Source: Amorphoplanes digitatis (GTDB lineage: Bacteria > Actinomycetota > Actinomycetes > Mycobacteriales > Micromonosporaceae). Taken from it: a stretch of 64,000 nt of DNA. Both the position numbers and the translations under genes were made by a program. Below the pieces are notes generated by a model. That model saw only the letters and a list, made by a program, of their open reading frames with translations. It was not told where the DNA came from and ran no database searches. The stretch covers positions 930,001 through 994,000 of the forward strand of contig NZ_JACHNH010000001.1 of the NCBI RefSeq assembly GCF_014205335.1. Reading direction: 5' to 3'. Positions 43,958-51,993 of this stretch are shown here, piece after piece (position 1 is the first letter of the stretch; each line of letters opens with the position of its first letter).

Positions 43958-46465
43958 ATGGGGGAGACACCCGGTCTGCTTGACGACTACCTGCGAATCG
44001 CCCAGTACCACGTGAGATCGGCGCTGCCGCCCACGGCGATCCGGATCAGGTCCCTCGACGCGCGCCGGCTGCTGGCGCGCTCCGGCCTGAAGGAGAGCGG
44101 TTCCTACGCCGAGCTGCTCGACGCCGCCCGGGCCGGCGACAGCCGATGGCTGCGGCGGCGCCGGCGCGACGTCAAGCCGACGGTGCTCGCCGGGCTGGCG
44201 CAGGTCCTGGCGCAGCAGGAGATGCTGCCCGAGGATCGGACCGACGCGCTGGCCCTCTACGACCTGATCCGGGAGGCGCTCGGCGCCGACGCGCTGCCGT
44301 CGGCGCATCAGGGCCTGCACGCGCAGCTCGCCTTCGCCTGGCAGGGCGCCGAGCACGCGCGGGCGCTGCTGCGGGCGTACCGGCAGGTGAGCGACGGCGT
44401 GCGGACGGATCTCGAGCTCGACCTGGCGAACCCGTTCGCGGGCGACGAGCCGGTCATCCCGTGGCTCACCGCGTTCCGGACGATGATGCCCGACCCGCCG
44501 CTCGCGCTCGCACACGACGAGGGCGTCGTGCCGTTCGACCGGCTGACCGTCGCGTGCGCGGTGCCCGGGGTCGAGGCGCCGGAGCGGGTCTCGGTGATCG
44601 TGACCGCGTACCGACCCGACGAGGGCCTGATCACCGCGGTGCGCTCGATCCTCGACCAGAGCTGGCGCAACGTCGAGGTGATCATCGTCGACGACGCCTC
44701 GCCGCCGGAGTACGAGCCGGTGCTGGCCCGGGCCGTCGCGCTGGGCGGCCGGATCCTGCTGGTCCGCCAGCCGGTCAACCGCGGCACCTACGAGGCGCGC
44801 AACGCCGGCATGGACGCGGCCGAGGGCGAGTTCGTGGCGTTCCAGGACTCCGACGACTGGTCACACCCGCGCCGGCTCGAGCTACAGATCCGGCCGCTGC
44901 TGGAGGACCGCCGACTGGTCGCGACCGCCTCCGACGGGATCGGGGTCACCGAGGACCTGCTGGTCACCCGCCCGGGTGTGCGGCGGAGCCGGTTCAACCC
45001 GTCCTCGTTGGTGTTCCGCAGGGCGCAGGTGATGGACCGGATCGGCTACTTCGACCCGGTGCGCAAGGCCGCCGACTCGGAGTACATCGGCCGGATGCGG
45101 GCCGTCTTCGGCGAGTCGGCCGTGCTGCACCTGGAGTCGGCGCCGCTGGCGCTGATCCGGCGGTCGCTGGGCTCGCTGTCGCGCTCCGAGATCGGCGCGT
45201 ACTGGATGCACCCGGCGCGGACCGCGTACGCCTCGGCCTACCTGCGGTGGCACTCGCGGATCGCGGCCCGCTCCGCCGAGCCGTACCGGCCGCGGGACGG
45301 CTCGGCGCGGCCCTTCGCCGTGCCCGACCACCTGCGGCTGGCCCGGGGCGAGCAGTCCGGCCGGGCCGGGTTCGACGTCGTGATGGTCGCCGACTGGCGC
45401 TTCCTGCAAGGCACCCAGCAGTCGGCGCTGGAGGAGATCCGGGCGCTGGTCGCGCGCGGGCTGCGCGTCGGGATCATGCAGTTCGAGTCGATGCGGCCGC
45501 CGGCCCGGCTCCGGTGGCCGCTCTGCGGGCCGGTGCAACAGCTCGTCAACGACGGCCGGATCGAACAGGTGCTGCCGGGCGACGAGAACCGCGCCGAGCT
45601 CGTCATCGTGCGCCAGGCCGCGACGCTCCAGTTCCCGCCCGGCGAACCGTGTCTGCTGCGCACCCGGCACGTGATGGTGGTGGCCGACGAGGCGCCCGAG
45701 CGGCGGGGTGACACCGACCGGCGCTACTCGCCCGAGGACTGCTCCCGGGCCGCGTTCCGGCTGTTCGGGACCGAACCGGTGTGGTGCCCGCAGGATCCGC
45801 AGATCCGGGTCGTGCTGCGGGCGGAGAACGTGGAGCTGACGCCGTACGACCTGCCGGTGGTCGTCGACGGCGAACGGTGGTGCGCGAGCCGGAAGTCCCC
45901 GGCGGGGCCCGGCGTGGTCGGCACGGATCTGAGCGACGAGGGTGTGTGGCCGCGGGACGCGCGGTCGGCGCTCGTCGTCTATCAGACGCTGAAGGAGTGG
46001 GACGTGCGGCTGCGGCTGCCCGACTGGCCGCGTACCGGGTACCGGCTCGGCGGCCCGCGCAACCACCTGGTCTTCGAGGCCGCCGACCTGGACCTGCGCA
46101 CGTTCGTGCACCAGCTCGACTTCTATCTGCACTTCCCCAGCCCGGACCGGATCGAGACGTTCTCGCGCCCGGCGCTGGAGGCGGCGGCGCTCGGCTGCGT
46201 GGTGATGATGCCCGAACGGCACGCGGCCGTCTTCGGCGACGCGGCGGTCTACTGCGCGCCGGAGGAGCTCGCGGCGACCGTCCGGCGCTACCGCCGCGAC
46301 CGGGACCTGTTCGCCGAGCAGAGCGAGCGGGCCCGGGCCGTTGTCGCCAAGGCGCACCATCCGCAGCTCTTCGTCGACCGCATCGCCGGGATCGTCACGG
46401 CGCCACGCCCGGCGGCCCCGGCGCAGCGCTCGGCGGGGCACGCCGCCACCGGCACCGTGCGCTGA
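43958..46465 (+). CDS. Two-domain glycosyltransferase (GT2 plus GT4-like)
   Basis: The 835-residue protein has an N-terminal helical region (residues 1-205). A GT2 domain follows (about 205-430): VSVIVTAYRPDEGLITAVRS, IIVDDASPPEYEPV, RNAGMDAAEGEFVAFQDSDD, where the last residues form the DXD-type metal site. After a linker comes a C-terminal GT-B-like domain (about 470-815) with RAGFDVVMVADWRFLQGTQQ, TFSRPALEAAALGCVVMMPE and YCAPEELAATVRRYRRDR. No membrane helix is seen. It probably builds a cell-surface polysaccharide by adding two different sugars. It is the first gene of the 44-54 kb glycan island. Confidence 0.85.
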   Translation: MGETPGLLDDYLRIAQYHVRSALPPTAIRIRSLDARRLLARSGLKESGSYAELLDAARAGDSRWLRRRRRDVKPTVLAGLAQVLAQQEMLPEDRTDALALYDLIREALGADALPSAHQGLHAQLAFAWQGAEHARALLRAYRQVSDGVRTDLELDLANPFAGDEPVIPWLTAFRTMMPDPPLALAHDEGVVPFDRLTVACAVPGVEAPERVSVIVTAYRPDEGLITAVRSILDQSWRNVEVIIVDDASPPEYEPVLARAVALGGRILLVRQPVNRGTYEARNAGMDAAEGEFVAFQDSDDWSHPRRLELQIRPLLEDRRLVATASDGIGVTEDLLVTRPGVRRSRFNPSSLVFRRAQVMDRIGYFDPVRKAADSEYIGRMRAVFGESAVLHLESAPLALIRRSLGSLSRSEIGAYWMHPARTAYASAYLRWHSRIAARSAEPYRPRDGSARPFAVPDHLRLARGEQSGRAGFDVVMVADWRFLQGTQQSALEEIRALVARGLRVGIMQFESMRPPARLRWPLCGPVQQLVNDGRIEQVLPGDENRAELVIVRQAATLQFPPGEPCLLRTRHVMVVADEAPERRGDTDRRYSPEDCSRAAFRLFGTEPVWCPQDPQIRVVLRAENVELTPYDLPVVVDGERWCASRKSPAGPGVVGTDLSDEGVWPRDARSALVVYQTLKEWDVRLRLPDWPRTGYRLGGPRNHLVFEAADLDLRTFVHQLDFYLHFPSPDRIETFSRPALEAAALGCVVMMPERHAAVFGDAAVYCAPEELAATVRRYRRDRDLFAEQSERARAVVAKAHHPQLFVDRIAGIVTAPRPAAPAQRSAGHAATGTVR

Positions 46466-46551
46466 CTGCGGCCGTAACGGCGGTGTCGCCGCGTGCGTTA
46501 GGCGATGGTGTTGTCCCGCGCCCGGTGGCGCGCCCGATTCTGGAGGTTTGA

Positions 46552-47589
46552 ATGAGCAGCCTGGTCCGGTTCGTCGGTCGGCTGGCGGTGCGGGTGCGGA
46601 GCCTGACGCGCCCGCAGACCGTGATCCTCACGATTCTCTCGGTGTGCTGTCTCGGCGTCTGGTCGGCGGCCGCGACGGGACACCAGGGAATCGCCCTGTC
46701 GCTGTTGGCGAGCCTGCTGCTCGGCGTGCTGCTGGGCATCCTGCACCTCTCGCGCTGGATCAGCGGCGTCTACCGGGCCAACCAGAACGCGAACCGCGAG
46801 CTGCGCCTGATCATGGAGCAGTTGCAGCGGCGGGTCGTCGCCACCGTGGAGAAGGAGCGGGTCACCGCCGGTGACCGGCACCAGGACCTGACCCGGACCG
46901 TCACCCGCGGGCTGCGGCAGAGCGGGCACGGCACGGACCTGCTGCTGCGCGCGCAGAGCCGGGAGATCGAGGCCATGTTCCAGCTGTTCCGGCAGTGCAC
47001 GCCGCGCGCGCCGATGCCGTCCTCGGGCGACTTCGCGCTGAACCCGACGGACCTGCTCGACCTGCTCTACCTGGTCCGGCTCCGCCGGCCCCAGCTGGTC
47101 GTCGAGCTCGGCAGCGGCACCTCGACGGTCTGGCTCGGCTACGCACTCGCCGAGCACGGCGGCAAGCTCATCTCCATCGATCACGACCCCGGCTACGCAC
47201 GGCAGACCCGGGCGCTGATCGCGGCGCACGAGCTAGACGACGTGGTGCAGGTGCGGGAGGCGCCGCTGCGCGAGGTGACGGCGAACGGCAAGCCCTACCA
47301 GTGGTACGACGTCGAGCAGCTCGCCGACCTCAGCGACATCGACCTGCTGCTGATCGACGGCCCGCCGGCCGCCACCGGCCCGGACGCGCGGTACCCGGCC
47401 CTGTCGGTGCTCGCCGGCCGGCTCGCCGGCACGGCAACGGTGATCCTCGACGACACCAACCGTCAGCAGGAGCGGGAGGCCGTGCAGCGCTGGATCAGCG
47501 AGGTGCCGGGTCTGACCGAGGAGCAGCGACTGCTGGGGCGGCACACGGTGCTGTCGTACTCGCGTGCCACCACGCCGGTCACGGTGTGA
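46552..47589 (+). CDS. Membrane-anchored class I SAM methyltransferase
   Basis: The 345-residue protein has two N-terminal membrane helices (TVILTILSVCCLGVWSAAAT; IALSLLASLLLGVLLGILHL), a coiled-coil stretch (about 70-130) and a C-terminal methyltransferase domain with the SAM motif VVELGSGTSTVWLGYALAEH and acidic LISIDHD. It resembles the Methyltransf_24-like group. ATG 46552 has GGAGG 5 nt upstream. Following the glycosyltransferase, it probably methylates a nascent surface glycan at the membrane. The substrate is unknown. Confidence 0.85.
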   Translation: MSSLVRFVGRLAVRVRSLTRPQTVILTILSVCCLGVWSAAATGHQGIALSLLASLLLGVLLGILHLSRWISGVYRANQNANRELRLIMEQLQRRVVATVEKERVTAGDRHQDLTRTVTRGLRQSGHGTDLLLRAQSREIEAMFQLFRQCTPRAPMPSSGDFALNPTDLLDLLYLVRLRRPQLVVELGSGTSTVWLGYALAEHGGKLISIDHDPGYARQTRALIAAHELDDVVQVREAPLREVTANGKPYQWYDVEQLADLSDIDLLLIDGPPAATGPDARYPALSVLAGRLAGTATVILDDTNRQQEREAVQRWISEVPGLTEEQRLLGRHTVLSYSRATTPVTV

Positions 47590-48463
47590 GGCCGACCTGG
47601 TCGGGAATGGCGAAGCTGCCGACGTACAGGCAGTGATCGGATAGGTCTCCGCAGGCCGTTGTCGCACTCCGCGGAGTGAGGAACCCCCGGCTGCCGAAGA
47701 GGTAGTCGATCTTGATCCACTTCGGGATGAACGTGGGCAGCGGCTCCGCCCGCCCGTCCGCCTCCTGGAACATCGTGGCGAAGGGCACCAGGTCGAGGCT
47801 GTCCGGCGGCGAGTTGAGATCCCCGCCGAGGATCACCGGCCGGCCCGCCGCGATCGGCTCCAGCCAGCGCTGGACCGTGGCCAGCTGGAGCGCCAGGTTG
47901 GGCCCGCTCGGCGCGGTGTGTGTGGTCACCACGAGGATGGGGCGGCCGGCGACGCGCAGCCGGGCGCCGAGCGCCACGCGCGGCTCCTGCCGCCCCGGGT
48001 GCGGGCTGGGCAGCCGGCGCACCACCTTGCCGTACAGGGTGCCGCGGGCGACGATCGCCACCCCGAAACCGCGCCCGTGCCGGCGGTCGTCGTTGTCGCA
48101 CTGGCCGCCGGTGGTGGCGCGGGCGAACACGGCAGAGTAGCCGCGCTTGACGAGGAGCCGGCGGATGCCGAGATACTGCGAGTAGCAGAGCTCCTGGAGC
48201 ATGGCCACCGAGGTCTCCCGGCGGCGGATCTGGCCGGCGATGTGCTTCGCCGTGAGGGCCACCTCACCGTGCCGGCAGAGGTTGCCGCAGACGTTGAAGG
48301 TGAACACCTCAACGGTCGGCGGGCCCTGCGTCTCCGTCGTCGTCTCCGGCAGTACCTCGGTACCCGCTGGCGCCCGCGTCGTCGGTGATGCCCGCGCCTG
48401 CGCCTGCGGGGCAACCGCGAGCAGACCGCTCAGCAGGGCAGCCAGTACCACCGCGATTTTCAT
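47579..48463 (-). CDS. Secreted endonuclease/exonuclease/phosphatase (EEP) family protein
   Basis: The 294-residue protein starts MKIAVVLAALLSGLLAVAPQ with a signal peptide cleaved near AQARA. The EEP fold motifs are FTFNVCGN, MLQELCYSQ (catalytic Glu), VVTTHTAPSGPN, ILGGDLNSPPDSL and the C-terminal SDHCLY. The family hydrolyses phosphodiesters (nucleic acids, phosphoinositides, sphingomyelin); the substrate is unknown. Eleven bp overlap the methyltransferase 3' end. ATG 48463 was preferred over 48562, whose extra residues lack a signal-like pattern. Confidence 0.87.
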   Translation of the reverse strand: MKIAVVLAALLSGLLAVAPQAQARASPTTRAPAGTEVLPETTTETQGPPTVEVFTFNVCGNLCRHGEVALTAKHIAGQIRRRETSVAMLQELCYSQYLGIRRLLVKRGYSAVFARATTGGQCDNDDRRHGRGFGVAIVARGTLYGKVVRRLPSPHPGRQEPRVALGARLRVAGRPILVVTTHTAPSGPNLALQLATVQRWLEPIAAGRPVILGGDLNSPPDSLDLVPFATMFQEADGRAEPLPTFIPKWIKIDYLFGSRGFLTPRSATTACGDLSDHCLYVGSFAIPDQVGLTP

Positions 48464-48595
48464 GCCACCCAGATTCGGCCGCGCTTGCGCACGTAGCAGA
48501 GTCTGCGGGGTTGCAGCCTGGTTGTCGTCCCCCGGCCGGTGGACAGACAAACCGGCCGGCACGCTGTCGCGTGCCGGCCGGTGGGGCGGAAGGGG

Positions 48596-50695
48596 TCAGG
48601 GTTTCAGCCGCGCGGACAGCAGCGGTGCGAGGAATCTGCTGTACGCCGTGGTCATATGGTGCTGGTCCTTGTAGACCAGCATGTTGCCGACAATCCCGGG
48701 GCATCGGCTCGCGGTGCAGAACCACGGCAGCGGGTCGATGACCGTCGCGCCCCGCTCCCGGACCGCGGCCATCACCAGCTTGCGCCGCTGCGGCACGTTG
48801 ACCGCGGCCTTCCGGCTGCGGGCGCAGACCCGAGGGTCGTTCAGGTGCGCGGAGAGGCAGTCGGGCATCGGCCCGGCCTGCCAGGGCGTGTCGTTGATGA
48901 AGTAGACCCTCGTGCCCGGCCCGGACACCGCGTCAACGGACCGCTTCCACGCGTCGACCCAGGCCTGGTCCTGCGTGCCGGTCACCTTGAGCGCCTCGGC
49001 GCTCGGCGCGGTCGAGGCCATGACCACGATCGCCGGGTTCAGCGCGCGGATGTGCTGCCAGGCGGCCTTGCGCCACTGGACGCACTCGGTGAACTCGCGC
49101 TTGAGCGCGTCCTCGTAGATGAGGGTGTCCGCGGCGGAGCAGGCGCTCTTGGTGACCATGACGAGCTTCCAGCTCCGCTGGTTGGCGATGGCCTCCATCG
49201 CGGGGAACCAGTGCCCGGCGTGCGAGTCGCCGAACAGCACCACCGTGGTGGGCGACGCCAGGTCGCCGTACGCGCAGGGCGTCTTGACCTCGGCGTCGTC
49301 GAACGCGCCGGCGCACTTCTCCCGGTAGATCCGCGGCTTGTCGTCGGCGGCCGTCGCCAGCCCCGGCGTGAGGTTGCGCGGCACGGCGGGCATGGCGACG
49401 GCCGCCGCGAGGCTCTGCCCCAGCCGGTGCGCGTCGGTCAGCGGGGCCGCCTTGTAGGTGCTGATCCCGCTCGCGTGCCCGGCCGTGAACGCGATGAGCC
49501 CGCAGAGCCCGGCCGCCGCCAGCGAGAGCGCGGCGCCGACGCCGATTCCGCGCCAGGGCCGGTCGCGCAGCGTGGCCAGGTGCCGCACCGGGTTCTCCAC
49601 GCACGCGTAGGTGAGACCGGCGAGCAGCAGCGCGCCCAGCACGACCGCCACGTTCTCCCAGGTGGCGAGCGCGTGGCCGAGCGCGTACGGGGCGATGAGC
49701 AGCGCCGGCCAGTGCCAGAGGTACCAGGAGTAGGAGAGCCGGCCGATGCCCTGCATCACCGGCCGCCCCAGCAGCCCCGCCTGATCCGGCTGATCCGTGC
49801 AGCCGCCGGCGATGACCGCCGCGGCGCCGAGCACCGGGAGCAGCGCCGCGTACCCGGGGAACGGCGTCCCCGCGGTGTAGCCCAGCGCCGAGATCATGAT
49901 CGCGGCGAGCCCGCACGCGGTCAGCGCCCGGGACACACCGGATGCGAGCCGGCCCAGCCGGGCCGCGCCGACCGCGAGCAGGGCGCCGACGCCCAGCTCC
50001 CAGGCGCGGGTGTGCGCGCCGAAGTAGGCCCAGCCGGCGTTGTGCCGGGTCTGCCAGACGGAGAGCAGCAGCGAGCCGGCGGTCAGCACGGCCAGGACCG
50101 TGCCGAGCCCGCGGCCCCGGCGGCGCACGACGATGAGCAGCATCAGCAGCGGCCAGACCAGGTAGAACTGCTCCTCCACCGCGAGGGACCAGAAGTGCTG
50201 GAGCGGCGACGGTTCCGCCTCGGCGTTGAGGTAGTCCGTGCCGATCGCGGCCAGCCGCCAGTTCATCGCGTAGATCGTGGTGTGCAGCGCGTCCGAGAGG
50301 ATCGCGGTCAGCCGCAGCGGCGGCAGCCACAGCGCCGCGGCGACCATCGTCGCCACGACCACGACGGTCGAGGCGGGCAGCAGCCGCAGCGCGCGGCGTG
50401 CGTAGAAGCGCCGGATCGAGACCCGGCCGGTGCGCTCGGCCTCGCGCAGCAGCAGCCCGGTGATGAGGAAGCCGGAGATGACGAAGAACACGTCGACGCC
50501 GACGTAGCCGCCGGTCAGGAACGGGATCCCGCAGTGGTACGCGACCACCAGGAGCACCGCGACCGCCCGCAGCCCCTCGATGTCCCGCCGGTGCCGCGCG
50601 GGCGCGGCCACCCGGGTGGCGCCCGGTCCGGGCGCGGCGTGGCGGGGCCCCGCGCGATGCGCCGGCGCGGCCGCCGCGACGCTCGTTTCGGTCAC
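48596..50695 (-). CDS. AT3 membrane acyltransferase with SGNH domain (OafA/YrhL type)
   Basis: The 699-residue protein O-acetylates surface polysaccharides. The N-terminal acyltransferase-3 part (about residues 35-390) has the conserved start RRDIEGLRAVAVLLVVAYHC and GGYVGVDVFFVISGFLITGL, ending with YSWYLWHWPALL. The C-terminal extracytoplasmic SGNH hydrolase-like domain (about 460-699) has block I VVLFGDSHAGHW (catalytic Ser) and the terminal DQHHMT (Asp and His). GTG 50695 overlaps the dehydrogenase stop by 4 bp, placing it in the Stealth operon. Confidence 0.95.
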   Translation of the reverse strand: MTETSVAAAAPAHRAGPRHAAPGPGATRVAAPARHRRDIEGLRAVAVLLVVAYHCGIPFLTGGYVGVDVFFVISGFLITGLLLREAERTGRVSIRRFYARRALRLLPASTVVVVATMVAAALWLPPLRLTAILSDALHTTIYAMNWRLAAIGTDYLNAEAEPSPLQHFWSLAVEEQFYLVWPLLMLLIVVRRRGRGLGTVLAVLTAGSLLLSVWQTRHNAGWAYFGAHTRAWELGVGALLAVGAARLGRLASGVSRALTACGLAAIMISALGYTAGTPFPGYAALLPVLGAAAVIAGGCTDQPDQAGLLGRPVMQGIGRLSYSWYLWHWPALLIAPYALGHALATWENVAVVLGALLLAGLTYACVENPVRHLATLRDRPWRGIGVGAALSLAAAGLCGLIAFTAGHASGISTYKAAPLTDAHRLGQSLAAAVAMPAVPRNLTPGLATAADDKPRIYREKCAGAFDDAEVKTPCAYGDLASPTTVVLFGDSHAGHWFPAMEAIANQRSWKLVMVTKSACSAADTLIYEDALKREFTECVQWRKAAWQHIRALNPAIVVMASTAPSAEALKVTGTQDQAWVDAWKRSVDAVSGPGTRVYFINDTPWQAGPMPDCLSAHLNDPRVCARSRKAAVNVPQRRKLVMAAVRERGATVIDPLPWFCTASRCPGIVGNMLVYKDQHHMTTAYSRFLAPLLSARLKP

Positions 50696-51954
50696 AGCCG
50701 GTGTGCCGCGTCGCCGCGGGTCACGCCCCGGGTGTCGAAGAAGCGCTTGGCGATCCCGGCCAGGTGGTCGGCGTCGTACTCGCGGTGGTGCTGGACGAGG
50801 ATCACCAGGTCGGCGGCCGCGGCGGCGCCCTCGAGGTCGTCGGTGCGCGGCACCTCGACGCCGCCGGCGCTCCACGTGCCCACGTGCGGGTCGTGGTAGG
50901 CCAGCCTCGCGCCGAGCGCGGTGAGGTGGCGGGCGAGCGGCGTCGCCGGCGACTCCCGCTGGTCGGCGATGTTCGGCTTGTAGGTGACCCCGAGCAGCAG
51001 CACCGAGGCGCCGTGCACGGCCTGCCCGTCGGCGTTGAGCAGGTTCTGCGCCCGCCGGGCCACGTACGCCGGCATCGTCGCGTTGATCTCCTGCGCCAGC
51101 TCCACGAAGCGGAACGGGTAGCCGAGCTTGCTGCGTACGTTGTGGCTCAGGTAGTTCGGGTCGATCGGGATGCAGTGCCCGCCGACGCCCGGGCCGGGGT
51201 AGAACGCCTGGAAGCCGAACGGCTTCGTCGACGCGGCGTTGATGACGTCCCACAGGTCGATGTCGAGCTCGTGGCAGAACCGGGCCATCTCGTTGACCAG
51301 CGCGATGTTCACATGCCGGTACGTGTTCTCCAGCAGCTTGGCGGTCTCCGCCTCCCGGGTGCCGCGGGTGCGCACGACGGTCTCGACGAAACGCCCGTAG
51401 AACGCGGCGACCCGGTCGGCGCAGGCCGGGGTGAATCCGCCGACGACCTTCGGGGTGTTGTGCGCGCCGAACTGCTCGTTGCCCGGGTCGATCCGCTCGG
51501 GCGAGAACGCCAGGCTGAAGTCGCGGCCTGCGACCAGACCCGAGTGCTCCTCCAGCACCGGGCGCACCACGTCGTCGGTCGTGCCCGGGTAGGTGGTGGA
51601 CTCGAGCACGACGAGCATGCCCGGGCGCAGGTTGCGCCCGATGGCCGCGGTCGCCGCGGTCACCGCACGCAGATCCGGGCCGTCACCCTCGGAGAGCGGC
51701 GTCGGCACGCAGATCACCGCGACGTCGGCCGTGGCGATCCGGGTCTCGTCGGTGGTGGTCCGGAAGCCGCCGGCGATCATCTCGGCGACGTCGGCGTCGG
51801 ACAGGTCGTCGACGTGCGAGCGGCCCGCGCCGAGCGCGTCGACCACCGCCGCGTTGACGTCGAAGCCGAGTACGGACATGCCGGCCCGGATGGCCTGCTG
51901 CGCGAGCGGCAGCCCCACGTATCCGAGTCCGAGGATGACGACGTCGTAGCTCAA
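50692..51954 (-). CDS. UDP-N-acetylhexosamine (GlcNAc/ManNAc) 6-dehydrogenase
   Basis: This enzyme oxidises UDP-HexNAc to the uronic acid with two NAD+. The 420-residue protein has the nucleotide motif GLGYVGLP (residues 9-16), the Lys206 region EAETAKLLENTYRHVNIALV and catalytic Cys261 in YPGPGVGGHCIPIDPNYL, close to the WbpA (UDP-GlcNAc) sub-family. Start TTG 51954 has AAGGAGAG about 6 nt upstream. It lies between Stealth and the acyltransferase, so the encoded polymer likely contains a HexNAc uronic acid. Confidence 0.93.
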   Translation of the reverse strand: MSYDVVILGLGYVGLPLAQQAIRAGMSVLGFDVNAAVVDALGAGRSHVDDLSDADVAEMIAGGFRTTTDETRIATADVAVICVPTPLSEGDGPDLRAVTAATAAIGRNLRPGMLVVLESTTYPGTTDDVVRPVLEEHSGLVAGRDFSLAFSPERIDPGNEQFGAHNTPKVVGGFTPACADRVAAFYGRFVETVVRTRGTREAETAKLLENTYRHVNIALVNEMARFCHELDIDLWDVINAASTKPFGFQAFYPGPGVGGHCIPIDPNYLSHNVRSKLGYPFRFVELAQEINATMPAYVARRAQNLLNADGQAVHGASVLLLGVTYKPNIADQRESPATPLARHLTALGARLAYHDPHVGTWSAGGVEVPRTDDLEGAAAAADLVILVQHHREYDADHLAGIAKRFFDTRGVTRGDAAHRL

Positions 51955-51993
51955 GGGGTTCTCTCCTTCATACAGCGCAGGTTTGCGTGCGCG

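Noticed and set aside
48539..50899. Plus-strand open frame of 786 codons opposite the acyltransferase
   Set aside because: Shadow of AT3-SGNH; the composition (Arg/Gln/His/Pro/Gly) is typical of anti-sense GC-rich reading.
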